Assembly (NCBI RefSeq): GCF_021134715.1 | Contig: NC_060019.1 | Location: 9,052,001-9,116,000, forward strand | DNA: 64,000 nucleotides | Direction of reading: 5' to 3' | Source of the DNA: Daphnia pulex | Lineage: Eukaryota; Arthropoda; Branchiopoda; Diplostraca; Daphniidae | Shown: positions 52,101 through 62,124 of the stretch, one piece after another | Position numbering within the stretch: the first letter of the stretch is position 1 | Layout of the letters: every line of letters begins with the position of its first letter | The notes under the pieces: generated by a model | What the model was told of the DNA's origin: nothing | Databases searched by the model: none | The model's input: the letters and a program-made list of their open reading frames with translations, nothing else | Made by a program: the position numbers and the translations under genes

Positions 52101-55100
52101 TCAAATCAACTATGAAGTCATTTAATATGTTAAACAACAACACCAAAAAAAAAAAAAAAAAGGAAAATAATGAAGATCATCATTCTAATGATCTCAATCT
52201 CGATATTATTTGCAAGAATAAACCACCACAAATTTGCAGCTACGCATTCGTGAATAAATTAACATTCCTATCTTTTTCTTTCTTTACCAATTCTTCCGCC
52301 CGGAGATAAAGAAAAAGAAAAAAAGAGAAAGTTACGAACAACCGGAATTTTTATTTTTAAATATGCCCCAAAGTAATTAGATGAATAATGGACTTGTGTG
52401 ACATTCTACCGGGCTCGTCCCTTCTCGTTATCTCGTCTGCATTTGTACGGGGGTATCACCCCCCTACGTTAGAAGAGCTCCACCCTTTGACCGGAGGTGA
52501 ACACGAACAATTACACGCGGCAGAAGCGCGCGGCAGACAAACGGGAAAATTTCGGTCGGATGACGAGGGGGAAAATAATGTTTTTCTTTTTTTCCAAACA
52601 GGGCGTACGTTACGTTACGTTACGTTTCCTCTCGGACGAGGCACCTGAACATTGTTGTTGCAGTCAAGACTGAACAATAAATAAATAAAGAAAAATATGG
52701 GAGAAACATTATCTCGGCTATTTGATCAAGGAGCGGTGGCGGCGTTTGGTTGTCGGAGCAGAAAGCCGTTTTACTATTTCTGTTGCAGGTTGAGAGGAGC
52801 GCGGTGGAAATAAATAAAAAGGGAAACAAAAAATAAAGAAACCGGTGGCTCATCTTCTTCTTCTCATAAATTCTCTCACCCGTTTACCTCCTCCGTGGCC
52901 CTCCTCCCATTCTTTTCACATTTCGTAATTAACAGGTGGAAATTTGGAACAAGAGAAAGAACAAAAAGAGAAAAAAATGGGGATAATGATGTAATACGGC
53001 AATCACTTGGCGGCTGCCGGTGATGAATCATCAATAAACCACCGCCGACACGCAAATGGAGATAATCGATGGTTGCCCCGCTGCCGATTGCGTCAAGTGC
53101 GTGTGGAACGTATCAAAAGACTAAAAAAGGGTAAAACACACAAAACAGAAAGGCGCAGAGAAAAGGAGACCCCAATGAGCGTCGATCCATCAAGTCGGAA
53201 CCAATTGGATTCACGCACGAGCCGCAAATCACCAACCAAAATAAATAAAAAAATAAAAAAGTTTTTCAAGAAAATGAAAAAAAAATAGCCTTTTGTTTAT
53301 TTGTTGTTGGCTGGCCTCTTTTTTCCCTCTTCCGTCAAAAAACAAAAGAAAAGCTGTTGGCTCCTTAAGGAGCTTTTGAACCGGTCGAAAGAAAGGAGCT
53401 ATAAGGGAAAAAGTAGGTGTCACACATCATTGCCCCCTTAATGGAATGATCGTCACTCCAATGGCCAATTGTTTCCAAGTGGTGGCCCATTAGAGGAGAG
53501 CAGAGAGAAATAAAACACAAGGAAATTGAATTGAATTTTCCACCTTTCCAACTTTTTTCTCCTTTGGCGAAGAATCACAAATCAAAAACCGGTCTGTTGG
53601 CTTGTTATAATTGACTTCCAGAGCTTTATCTCTCCGCACTACTTGTAGCTCTAAATTATTCACATAAAGTCTCATTTGTAAATATGAAACAAGTCAACTC
53701 TCTCTCTCCCTCTCCATCTCTACCCAACAAACAGTTTCCCCGTAAAACGCATTTGGCAACGTTTAGAAATGCTCTCTCTCTCTCTTTATATATTTTTCAT
53801 TTCAATTGAGGGCCACCGCCAAGCCAAAATAAATTTGAAAACAAGTGGAGGATGCGAAAGCCCAGAGGGGGGCTTGTGCGCAGGCCAAAATGTCGACACG
53901 GTCCAGCCGGCCAAAATAGGAAAAGAAAATAAGCATTATCATTTTTCTCAAGAAAAAATAAGATCAAGGCTGATGGTGGGTATAAAACTATCAACTAAAC
54001 AGCTGATGTGTAGGACTGACCACCGACCAAGAGAGAGAGGCCCCCCCCCCATAACATCGGTCCACCTCACGTGATCATTTTATTTCGGTTCGTTCAACCG
54101 ATGGGTAAGGAGACGCGCTCTGCCCGTCTGCCCGTGAAACACATTTCCCACCACCCAGGTAGGGCAGCGACAACCGACAATTCGGTTTTCGACCGAATAA
54201 CTTTTTGACATTCACCTAACCCCCACGATGTTCCATTGAAAAACTTGCGGCCGTCACTCGGCCGTCAACGGAATTTCCCTAGAAAGAAACACCTGAAGCG
54301 ATGCCAACACCACCACCACCACCACCACCGCCAGTCGAATCCGATTTTTCAATCTTCGGGTGATTCATCTTCTTTTGAGAAATAACATTCACTTTATTTT
54401 TATTTTTTCAAAAAAATTTTTAATGAGGATATCTGATGGCGATGGCGGTGGTCGCCGGAATCATTTCTTTCTCAAATTTGTTATACCACCGAAAGTGGAG
54501 GGGAAATTAAAAATTTTTTTGGACGTGTCATTGTCGTCATTGACCTTCTTCTTCTTCTTCTTCACCCATTTTTTCTCTCCTCCTTTTGCCTTTTGAAATT
54601 TCAACATTTTTTGGAAAGTCAACAACATTCCTGTTCACGTTGTGCATACACTCAACATCCTGTTACATTTGAATGGAAAATGGCCAGCGGCTAAAACTCT
54701 GCTTCTCGTTTGAACTTGGCAACAGTGGCACGCCTGTTGCCTTTTTGTTTTGGGGCAACAACAACAACAACAGCAACAACAAGACAAAAGTTGTTGCTGT
54801 TGTTGGTTTTGTGCCTATAATTATAATTCGACTGGGGCTCTCTCCGGTGGTGGCTAGTCGATCGTGTCTCGAATAAGATTCAACACATTTCCAACCACCA
54901 GAGAGGGTCTTTTAACCAGGTCGCCCCCGAACAAACCCAACAAGACTCTCCCGCTAACGAACTAAGCGACGACCGAGGCACAAAACGGAAAAAGAAAAAA
55001 AAAACGAGAAGAAACGCGATCGTTCAGAAATTCCCTTCACGCTCCTTGGCGCACGCACGCACTCGAGCACACGCACGTCCAATTCCCAATCGGAGAGAAA

Positions 55101-56444
55101 AAGAAAAAGAAAATAAAAAGATTGGGGGTCCTCAGTCGATTGATTTCGGCATCGCCGACACTTTCGTGTCTTACCAAATCAAAAAATAACTGATCAACAA
55201 CTACATTGATCCGATCGTGAAATGTGCACCGGGTCTAGGTATACCGAAACGGGGCGGAGTTTTCACGGGTTGTGTAATCCCGCGTGTTCCGTCTCTTATC
55301 GGCCGTCAGAATCTTTTTCCTCAAAAAGAAAACGGGACGTCGACTGTTGATTCTTTTGCCATTGTGTTTTGTTTGTCAAACAAGGAAGAAGAAGAAGAAA
55401 GAAAAGGAAAAATCCTTGACCTCTCACACGGTGGAGAAAGACCCGGCGACACTGGCGAACGACCGAAAAAGACAAAAGAGAATGAAATTACAAATCGAAA
55501 AAGAAGACGACGACGAACAAGAAGAATAAAAAGCCTTGAGGGGGAATTAATGAGTTTGGATGGCATGGCCGCTCTTATTACATTCTTTCTTCCTTCTCGT
55601 ATCACGTCTTCTCACGCCGGTGTTCGCTTCATTATTTCAATCACGTTCGGGTTGTTTTGCCTTTCTTCCCTTAATTTTTTATTGCTTCTCCATTCTATTC
55701 TATCGCCTTTTAATCGCCCAACTGACCGAAAATTTCGTGTGTATATATATATATAAACAACAAACAAATGGGGTCAGTCAGTCGAATCACGCCATTTTGT
55801 TTTTTTCCCGCTGTTACCGTTTCAAATGAGGGAGGGATTTTATTCCGTCCCCCCCACCCCACCCTTACATATTTTGGCAACACCGCATCAAACACGCCCA
55901 CCGCACAAGTCGGATCGTCGTAAAAATGTTGCGTTTATCGCAGATAGTTGGTAGGGTACACAACATTTTTGGGAAAAAAATATTTGGGCGACTGCGCCTT
56001 ACCCAAAATAAACAAACGTGAAGAAGACAACAACAAAAAAAACAAATGCGATAAGAATCGGCCGATTATCCTGTCGTACGGGATCCGATTGTCGTGCCAC
56101 GGAATCTTCTTTTATTTTATAACCAACGGGAATGTGTGTGTGTGTGTGACGTCGACATATTTTTGTAGCAAAAGAAAATTCGTGGCCCCTTTATTTATCC
56201 TACCCCTACACGATTTTTGTTTAAATTTCCCAAAATGGGACCGCCCTTTTAAAAATGGGCATCCACCAAAAAACTTGTCGTTTTGATTTTTGACTCTTTC
56301 CCGCCCTTAAAAATTTGAAACAGAAATAATAAAATTAAAATAAAAACTCACGTGCGCTTTTTCCAGGTACAGTTCGAATTCCTTGTAGGGATCGGTCCAC
56401 GTCGATGAAGCAGAAGAGGACGATGGATCGCTCACGGTCGCCAT
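31050..56444 (-). CDS. cv-c: DLC1/STARD13-type Rho GTPase-activating protein (crossveinless-c orthologue)
   Basis: Fourteen coding exons: 56352-56444, 44885-46150, 41858-43507, 41387-41432, 40425-40547, 35073-35144, 34757-34902, 33330-34678, 32993-33234, 32570-32920, 32048-32493, 31809-31960, 31279-31734, 31050-31170. They total 6513 nt, about 2170 aa, and every junction agrees in phase. Domains: SAM about 1060-1130 (EATEACRWLRATGFPQYAQM); linker with the family motifs SLLKRMESL, LVISGPQLVDA, LNCVDL and RWHSFRHSS; RhoGAP about 1670-1870 with the arginine finger in VGLFRKSGVRSR and the helix SNLAVCLAPSLFHL; START about 1945-2160 (LRLWRVSTEIEAPP, LWDTSMVKW, ASRYLIQPCGAGKCRL, SPDWYNKHYGHV). The protein inactivates Rho at adhesions and in epithelial morphogenesis. 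The part before SAM (about 1058 residues) is low-complexity, with His, Gln, Ser and Asp runs. Confidence 0.92.
37082..37115. repeat. (GA)n microsatellite
   Basis: Run of GA dinucleotides ending in GAGCGAGCGAGAGA, in an intron of the RhoGAP gene. Similar shorter runs lie at 38617-38636 and 36910-36924. Confidence 0.9.
38155..38176. repeat. (TAG)n microsatellite
   Basis: Seven units of GTA/TAG in an intron of the RhoGAP gene. A second tract lies near 63930-63944. Confidence 0.85.
40425..40547 (-). other. Exon that may also act as an alternative first exon
   Basis: The exon encodes MADEKRRLVFGRSLSEK and on, up to LRQVKLQ, in the frame of the SAM exon. Its first codon after the acceptor-derived GAA is an ATG, and the DNA before the acceptor (AACAATCTTATC region on the plus strand) is not strongly pyrimidine-rich. 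It fits both an internal exon (phase 1 to 1) and the start of a short isoform lacking the 1000-residue N-terminal part, as short DLC1/STARD13 isoforms do. Confidence 0.5.
41858..43507 (-). other. Large low-complexity coding exon of the RhoGAP gene
   Basis: This 1650-nt exon starts with a short helical segment (RPQELQDFLRRVEDSIRTSN). It is then mostly disordered: Ser/Pro-rich, a 12-residue Asp run encoded by (GAC)n at about 42798-42833, an acidic/basic switch (SDGEEGEDEDAALAAADAKK followed by REKVRRRETWEKIRRRHSC), Asn and Gly runs. Many reverse-strand open frames here are shadows of its repetitive codons. It begins and ends in phase 0, so it can be skipped without frameshift. Confidence 0.75.
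42798..42833. repeat. (GTC)n coding microsatellite
   Basis: Trinucleotide run that encodes the poly-Asp tract of the RhoGAP N-terminal part on the minus strand. Length variation would change the protein without frameshift. Confidence 0.9.
44885..46150 (-). other. First large N-terminal exon of the RhoGAP gene
   Basis: A 1266-nt exon in phase 0 at both ends. It opens with EEIGAVFHQLEVTASRAA, a Pro-rich PPPVPVRR, a His run, then basic and Gln runs. Two better-ordered stretches follow: WTTSLMAEFNHIIDGELQRL and SSIQQLSADIDQVERQIFDD LDDL, the second an acidic predicted helix. No named domain recognised. Confidence 0.75.
47944..47970. repeat. (GA)n microsatellite
   Basis: About 13 GA units in the 10-kb intron of the RhoGAP gene. 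Confidence 0.9.
51729..51753. repeat. (TTA)n microsatellite
   Basis: About eight ATT/TTA units in the 10-kb intron. Confidence 0.85.
52607..52625. repeat. (ACGTT)n pentanucleotide repeat
   Basis: Nearly four tandem ACGTT units, in the 10-kb intron of the RhoGAP gene. Confidence 0.7.
54308..54330. repeat. (CCA)n microsatellite
   Basis: About seven CCA/CAC units. Confidence 0.85.
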
Positions 56445-56616
56445 CTTCTATTTTTCTTCGTTAATTTTATTCGTTAGGAGAAAAAAAAAAGTGGTTTTTT
56501 GTATCTCCTCTTTTGTCGGTTCTCAATTTCCCTCTGACTGGACACAAAAATCCAAAGGCGGCGCAGTCGGCCCAGCAGAGATTCTTTTTTAACACGACGA
56601 TGACGAAGAGAGAAGT

Positions 56617-56746
56617 TTACGTTGGTCCGATGTTGTGGTTGCTGTTATTCCCTTTGGCAGTTACTGCGGCATGGATCACCAGCTGGCCGTTTTTATCGTC
56701 TCCATCCAGCGGACCACCCGATTGATCCGTCCGCATTCTCTCTGCT
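56617..56746 (-). CDS. Upstream reading frame or orphan exon before the RhoGAP start
   Basis: On the minus strand an acceptor-like TTTTTATTAGAAG is followed by a frame starting MRTDQSGGPLDGDDKNGQLV and ending in a stop at 56617-56619 (39 residues from the ATG at 56736). A donor-like GTAAAC overlaps the stop. Composition is coding-like compared with the AT-rich flanks. It is 172 nt upstream of the RhoGAP ATG. It could be a uORF in the leader, a small first exon of another isoform, or chance. Confidence 0.25.
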
Positions 56747-57777
56747 CCTTCTAATAAAAACAAAAGGGAAAATTTCAATAAAGTTGCACGTCTATCAAAA
56801 TAAAACACAGCCAGAAAAATGGCCAATCCATAAAAACGAAAAACAAAAAAAGAAGGAAAATTCCAAACCAGTAAAACAACAAAATCTCCATTTTTTATTG
56901 GAAAAGGATTGCAGGTGTTTAGGATTCTAAATTTATTCATCATTCATAAAACGGAGGAAATGGACAGCCATCAAAACAAAACCTCAACCACAACTATTTT
57001 TGTGTTTATTTTTTAATGGACTTTCTCTGTAAAAATCCTCTTTTGTCAAGAATCTCTTTGTGTGTGTACGTGTGGAATTGTTTTGTGATTCCCCACAAAA
57101 ACTTTTTTTTTTTCAGCCAAAGGAAGGGCCTGAAAAAATCCCAACGGGATATGAGCTCATCTGTTGGGCTCGTTACGTTCACTTCTTCCTTCACGACCGA
57201 CTGGTTTCCTAATTAAAGTTTTGTGCGCTTCCCCCCTTCTTCTTCTTCTTCTACTTTTTCGTTTTTATGAATGCCACCAGCCTAAACAACGAAGAAGCAA
57301 AGTCATTATTATCAAGAGCGCAGAAGAGACTCTTCCAATTCCTTATTGGGTCCTCTCCATACAAACTCAACAACACAAAAAGAAGAAGAAGAAGAGGAAT
57401 CTCATTTTCCCATTCTTTTTCTTCGGGAATAAGAAGTTTTTGATGGAAGAAGCGTCGTTGACCGCTGCAAGGACGCTGGGGCCCAACTGGCCAGTCACCG
57501 ACTACAACAACAAACAAACACAAGAGAAGAGGGGGGACTTGAATGGGTGGTGAAGTCACTCGGAAAAAGTTGAGAGAAAGTTGAGGTAAAATGAAATTGC
57601 AGTTAAACAAAAATGAGGGGGAGAGAGACACACAATGTTTCGGGCGCAACAACAACCGGATGTTGCGTTTGTCAATTGTTGTAAACAACAGGGGAAAAAA
57701 AAGGTGGGGGGGATTTAAAGTTTCCCTTGGCGAAGACCAACAGAAAAAAGGAGCGTGCGTGATGAACGACAGGAGCG

Positions 57778-57785
57778 TGACGTCA
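57778..57785. promoter_or_regulatory. CRE-like palindrome TGACGTCA
   Basis: Lies inside a 14-bp perfect palindrome GCGTGACGTCACGC (57775-57788). CREB/ATF-type site by sequence only. It is one of four in the upstream region. Confidence 0.4.
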
Positions 57786-59192
57786 CGCACCCTTTAAAAT
57801 AATACTCGGCAAAAGGGCTACTGTTAAAAAACCAGCCTTTTTTTTTCTTCTTCTTTTCTCTTTTTTTAATTTCATTTGAATTTCATCAAAAAGTGGGGGA
57901 GAGAAAATAAAATAAAATAAAAATCTCCTCCCACCGAAAAAGAAAAAAGAAGATAAAATAATTTCCCCGTGGAAAATGTGTTGGATTGAATCGAGTTGGA
58001 TAATCCATCAAACTACATCACTAAGGGGGCGATAGCATCGAATTGAGACGCCTGGCGGCTGTGGTACTACAGTACACGAACGCAATGATTTTCTATTCTT
58101 CTTCTTCTTCTTCTCAATTTTTCCATCAAAGAAAATGCTGGGCCCACACACCTCGCGATGTACACATGCGGGGCGCGCATGTCCGACCAAAGTAACATCG
58201 ACCACAACAACAAAAACAACCACTTGTACGGACGTTACTTTCTTTCATCTCACCTAAAGGCTAAGAAATCTAACACTTGATAGACTCCCCTCCCTCCTAG
58301 TGCCCTCGAGTGCATAACACACGTACGCAGTCCATCAGGTGTTAATAACACACATCCTCTTCTTGTCTTCCACCGCCCTGGAAATGGTCAAACAAAATTG
58401 TGTCGTCCATTTCTGGCCGGTTTGGGTTTATTTCGTCATTTTTTTGTTTTGTTTTAATCCCTTCCTTTTTCTCACGACAAACACGACGGCAATCACCAGA
58501 ATTAACCAGAATTGGTTTTGTTTTGTTATTTTTTGAAAAAAAGAAAAGAAAAATGTGTTGCCAAGGCGACCAGGAACTTCTTTTGTCTCTTTTTTTATTT
58601 CCCGCAAGAGACCGGAAAACCTCTCGGTGCCGCCGCTCGCACACACGTGAATGTATAAACATTAAAAAAAATAGACAGACAGGGGGGAGAGAGAGAGACA
58701 AGGGCGTATATTACGAACTGCCGAAATAAAAAATATTTTTTTTTAGGGGGGGAATACACACCTACAAGTCCATTTCCGTTTTGCCTTACTTCTTCTTTTT
58801 AACTGTACACACACCGTTATACTATCTTTTCTTTTCTATGCCTTTGGTCTACCGACTTTTTAATTTTAATTCACTTTTTTCTCTCTTATTTAGATGACGT
58901 AATTCGTTCCAGAAAAAGAAGAAAAAAATGGACGAGTCTATTGGTTTCGGGTGGTTGACGCCGCCATTGTGGTCCGTCATCACTTCATAAGAAGTGCCTT
59001 CATCTCCCCCCTCTCTTATAAGTTACACTATACACAACAAAAAGAAAAACTTTTTCCTTTTTGTTTCTTCCTTATCTTTTTAACATACAACAGAAATTTT
59101 TTTCTTCCCTTCTCATCTCTCACTTTTCATCCGACATTTCTGTTGACTCTTCTCGCTCATTTTCTCTTCAACCTATTTATGGCTAGTGTCAA

Positions 59193-59200
59193 TGACGTCA
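59193..59200. promoter_or_regulatory. CRE-like palindrome TGACGTCA
   Basis: Perfect 8-mer in AATGACGTCACAC context. Confidence 0.35.
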
Positions 59201-59576
59201 CACTCTGTACGCAAAAACACCTGTTGTAATCACTCCACCACACACACACATTGCCGAGACGGAGCAGTAAAAAAAAGCGGAGCGAATGGAATTTCAATCA
59301 GACACGAGCCCATCGAGAAAATAGAAAATTCAAAAAAAGTTGTTATTTGTTTAGAAAAGGGATAAAAACCCAGAGCAATAAGGTGGGCAGCTGTCTGTTG
59401 TTAATATTGCCCCGTGACTTATTCCCTTTGCGATAAAAGGCAGGACAATGCAACAATAGGAGAGAGAGAGACTAGACAACGGGTGCAAAGTTCACCTTAT
59501 TTGAAAAAAGAGAAAAGAATGTTGTAGTATATATACAAGGACGTGAATACTGCGCTTCGGATATGTACATTTATCT

Positions 59577-59720
59577 ATGGAGGCCAGTCAGATTAGCGGA
59601 ACTGCTGGCCGAACGACAGTTGGCCGTTACGCTGAAATATCTGAATTAACTATTTCTCATGACGAGAAACCGTTTGAAATGGAACAGACTCGTCTGTCAG
59701 ATGGTGGGCAGTCGATATAG
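59577..59720 (+). CDS. Small open frame, doubtful
   Basis: ATG at 59577 opens 47 residues without low complexity (starting MEASQISGTAGRTTVGRYAE). A TATATATA run lies about 45 nt upstream (59528-59535). No homologue recognised. Length is within chance. Confidence 0.15.
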   Translation: MEASQISGTAGRTTVGRYAEISELTISHDEKPFEMEQTRLSDGGQSI

Positions 59721-61075
59721 CTACACACAAGTCAGTCCCCTCCGCACTGTATTAATGGATAAAATGTCGCAGCTGCTTTTTCTTTTAAACAACCGAAATT
59801 CTCATTTCGTGGGAGGGTGTTTTTGAAACCAAAAATCAAGATTGAATGACTCACGCAATCATCAAAGTCTCCAATTACATCATCGTTGACATTCGCCTCG
59901 TTGTTTTTTTCCCTCCAGTCGGATCACTAAAAAGCAATTCCCGCAGTCCTCCGCTTTTCTTGTTTGTCGGAAAGTGACGAGTCGAAAATAGAATTCCCGC
60001 ACCTCCCCACACACATACACACACACACAAACACAAGCGAAACCAACTCGATCAACTTGTTGTTGATTAAAGCGAAGACACGGGTCGTAAACCGTTTCGG
60101 GATCGGTGCGAGTTACACGTCGACCAATTCGGCCCAGTGTCTGGAACACGACTGACTGGGCGAACAAACGTCGCCCGCGTTCAAAAAAAAAAGGAATAAC
60201 AAAAAAAACCTATCCTCTGTGGGAGAGCAAGTCAGCCCCCTAAGCCACCACCAGTTGGTTCACTCCCAGTCTGCCCACCTTATCCGCCCCACTGGGGGGA
60301 CGACACTAGCGCCGCCGCTAAACGGTCGATCGAGTCCAGTCTCAGCAATCAAAAAAACTCTGGGTCGTTCGTGATCAACCGTTTGTAAGTGGATCGAACA
60401 GTGGAAAATGACAGAATTATCTGGCCGATAACCGCACACACACATTTCGAGACTTTCAGCTGTGGCTCTCGTTTTTCTTTCTTTTCGTGTAGTTTGAAAA
60501 TGTCTGGGGGCGACAAGTTGCCCAAAAGGGAAATGAACGAGAACCGCAAATAACGACGAAAAAGGGCCAGAAGCCAAACACACACAAAACAAACCGACCG
60601 GACAGACCTGACACAAAAATGACCATGAAAATTAAATCCACCAAATAATAATAAAAAATAAAAATAAAAAAGTATCGACACAAAAACCCATCAAACTTTT
60701 TGAAAGGATTTTTCCTCTTTGAAAAATGCCCAACAATTTCGTGACAATTTCAAAAATGTTTCTCTCCCTTTCTCATTTAAATGCGGCAATCGAATGGCTT
60801 GCGGCAGAGCAAGCGAAAGGGTTTGAACCTGTCAACAACGGAATGTCTACTAGCACGTAGTACATCCAAACACAAATCATTGTCGTCATTTGCTTGTTGT
60901 GAAAGGGAAAGCGGATTACATTGGCCAGCAGAGTGATAAATCATCTGTTTTCAAGTACAAATAGAAAACAAAAAAAAACAATCACCTTATAGGTGAAGAA
61001 GAATCCGCTGGCGAGAGAAAAACAAAAGAGTTTCACAAAGTGGCCCCGTATCCTTGTCGGTTGGTTGCCGAACCG

Positions 61076-61083
61076 TGACGTCA
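61076..61083. promoter_or_regulatory. CRE-like palindrome TGACGTCA
   Basis: Perfect 8-mer in CCGTGACGTCACAAG context. Confidence 0.35.
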
Positions 61084-62116
61084 CAAGATTCTCTGTGCAG
61101 CAGACGGCGGCGTCGCGAGTATTCAAGGCCGTCGAATAAAATACATCCCACTGGCTGGCGTCCCTCCCTTCGTTTCTATTTGATATCACACGGGATATCG
61201 TTTAATCGACTTGCATTTTTAAAAAAAAAGAAAAGAGAGCCACAAAAAAGGCATTATCGCCAACCTTTTTTATCTCTCACGTACGATTTTCTTTTCGATT
61301 CAGGAATTTATTGCAGAAAAACAAGGGGGATGGGAGGAACCAGCCGAGTGAACCAACGCACAAACTGCGCCATTGGAGCAGAAGAAGAAGCCGAAAGAAA
61401 AATAAATTTCAAACTTGGCCATGAAACCAAATTTTTCTCAGAATTGCGTACCTCACCCAGGAACGTATACGAAATTCAATCGAAAATTAGGGCATACAAA
61501 TCCGAATTTTCCCAAGTCGACTGATGAGCCGTTTCCGTTTTTCTCCCAACCGAAATCGAGTGGTGAATTTTAAAAGGAATTTGGCAGACAAAAGTCCACG
61601 GGAAGTGGGCTAGAGAGGAGGGAGGGGGGGGGGACAGAGTGTCGGATTACGCATCGATTTGATTTTAAAGAAAATGTTCCGACTAGGAAACAGCTGATGC
61701 CAGACCCACGTCCGGTCTCCTTTTTATTGGGCAGCTGGGTTTTTTTGTGTGCCTGACTTGACCGCGCCCTACTACTCCACAACGACGTGATTTTTTTTCA
61801 AGAAAAAAAAAACAATAAAATAAAAAAAGTTTCGTGCAGCGGCCAAGAAATTTTTTGCTCAAGAGTTTTGCCTTTTCTTCCTTATTTGGCAGATATTTCA
61901 GCGCTTACATGACGTGGACATTATGGACGTTTCGGGTTGGTGGCCGATGCTGTGCAAATGCAGAGACCAAAAAGGGCAACCAACCACCAACGCAGCAGCT
62001 GATTTTTTTGTTGGATGAGTAATCGACAATTTCGTGAGTTTTTTTCTATGGACCAAAAAACCAAAATGGCGATATATTAGCCAGGAGGAGCTGCTGATTC
62101 ATCGCAGCCGCGAAAT

Positions 62117-62124
62117 GACGTCAT
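62117..62124. promoter_or_regulatory. CRE-like palindrome TGACGTCA
   Basis: Inside a 14-bp perfect palindrome AAATGACGTCATTT (62113-62126). Confidence 0.35.

Larger units (their letters stand above)
46151..56351. other. 10.2-kb intron of the RhoGAP gene
   Basis: Unusually long for this compact neighbourhood. No coding exon supported. Dense microsatellites and purine/pyrimidine runs. The segment at 48000-48290 is less repetitive, CpG-richer and ends in a plus-strand donor-like site (AAAAAG/GTAAGG at 48273), so it may hold a promoter or exon of an unknown transcript. Confidence 0.4.

Noticed and set aside
51602..52146. Overlapping frames of about 110-150 codons
   Set aside because: Asn/Thr/His-rich repeats from TTA, GTT and CA tracts; no domain.
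52607..52625. Telomere-like repeat
   Set aside because: The unit ACGTT does not match the arthropod telomere TTAGG, and only about four units are present.
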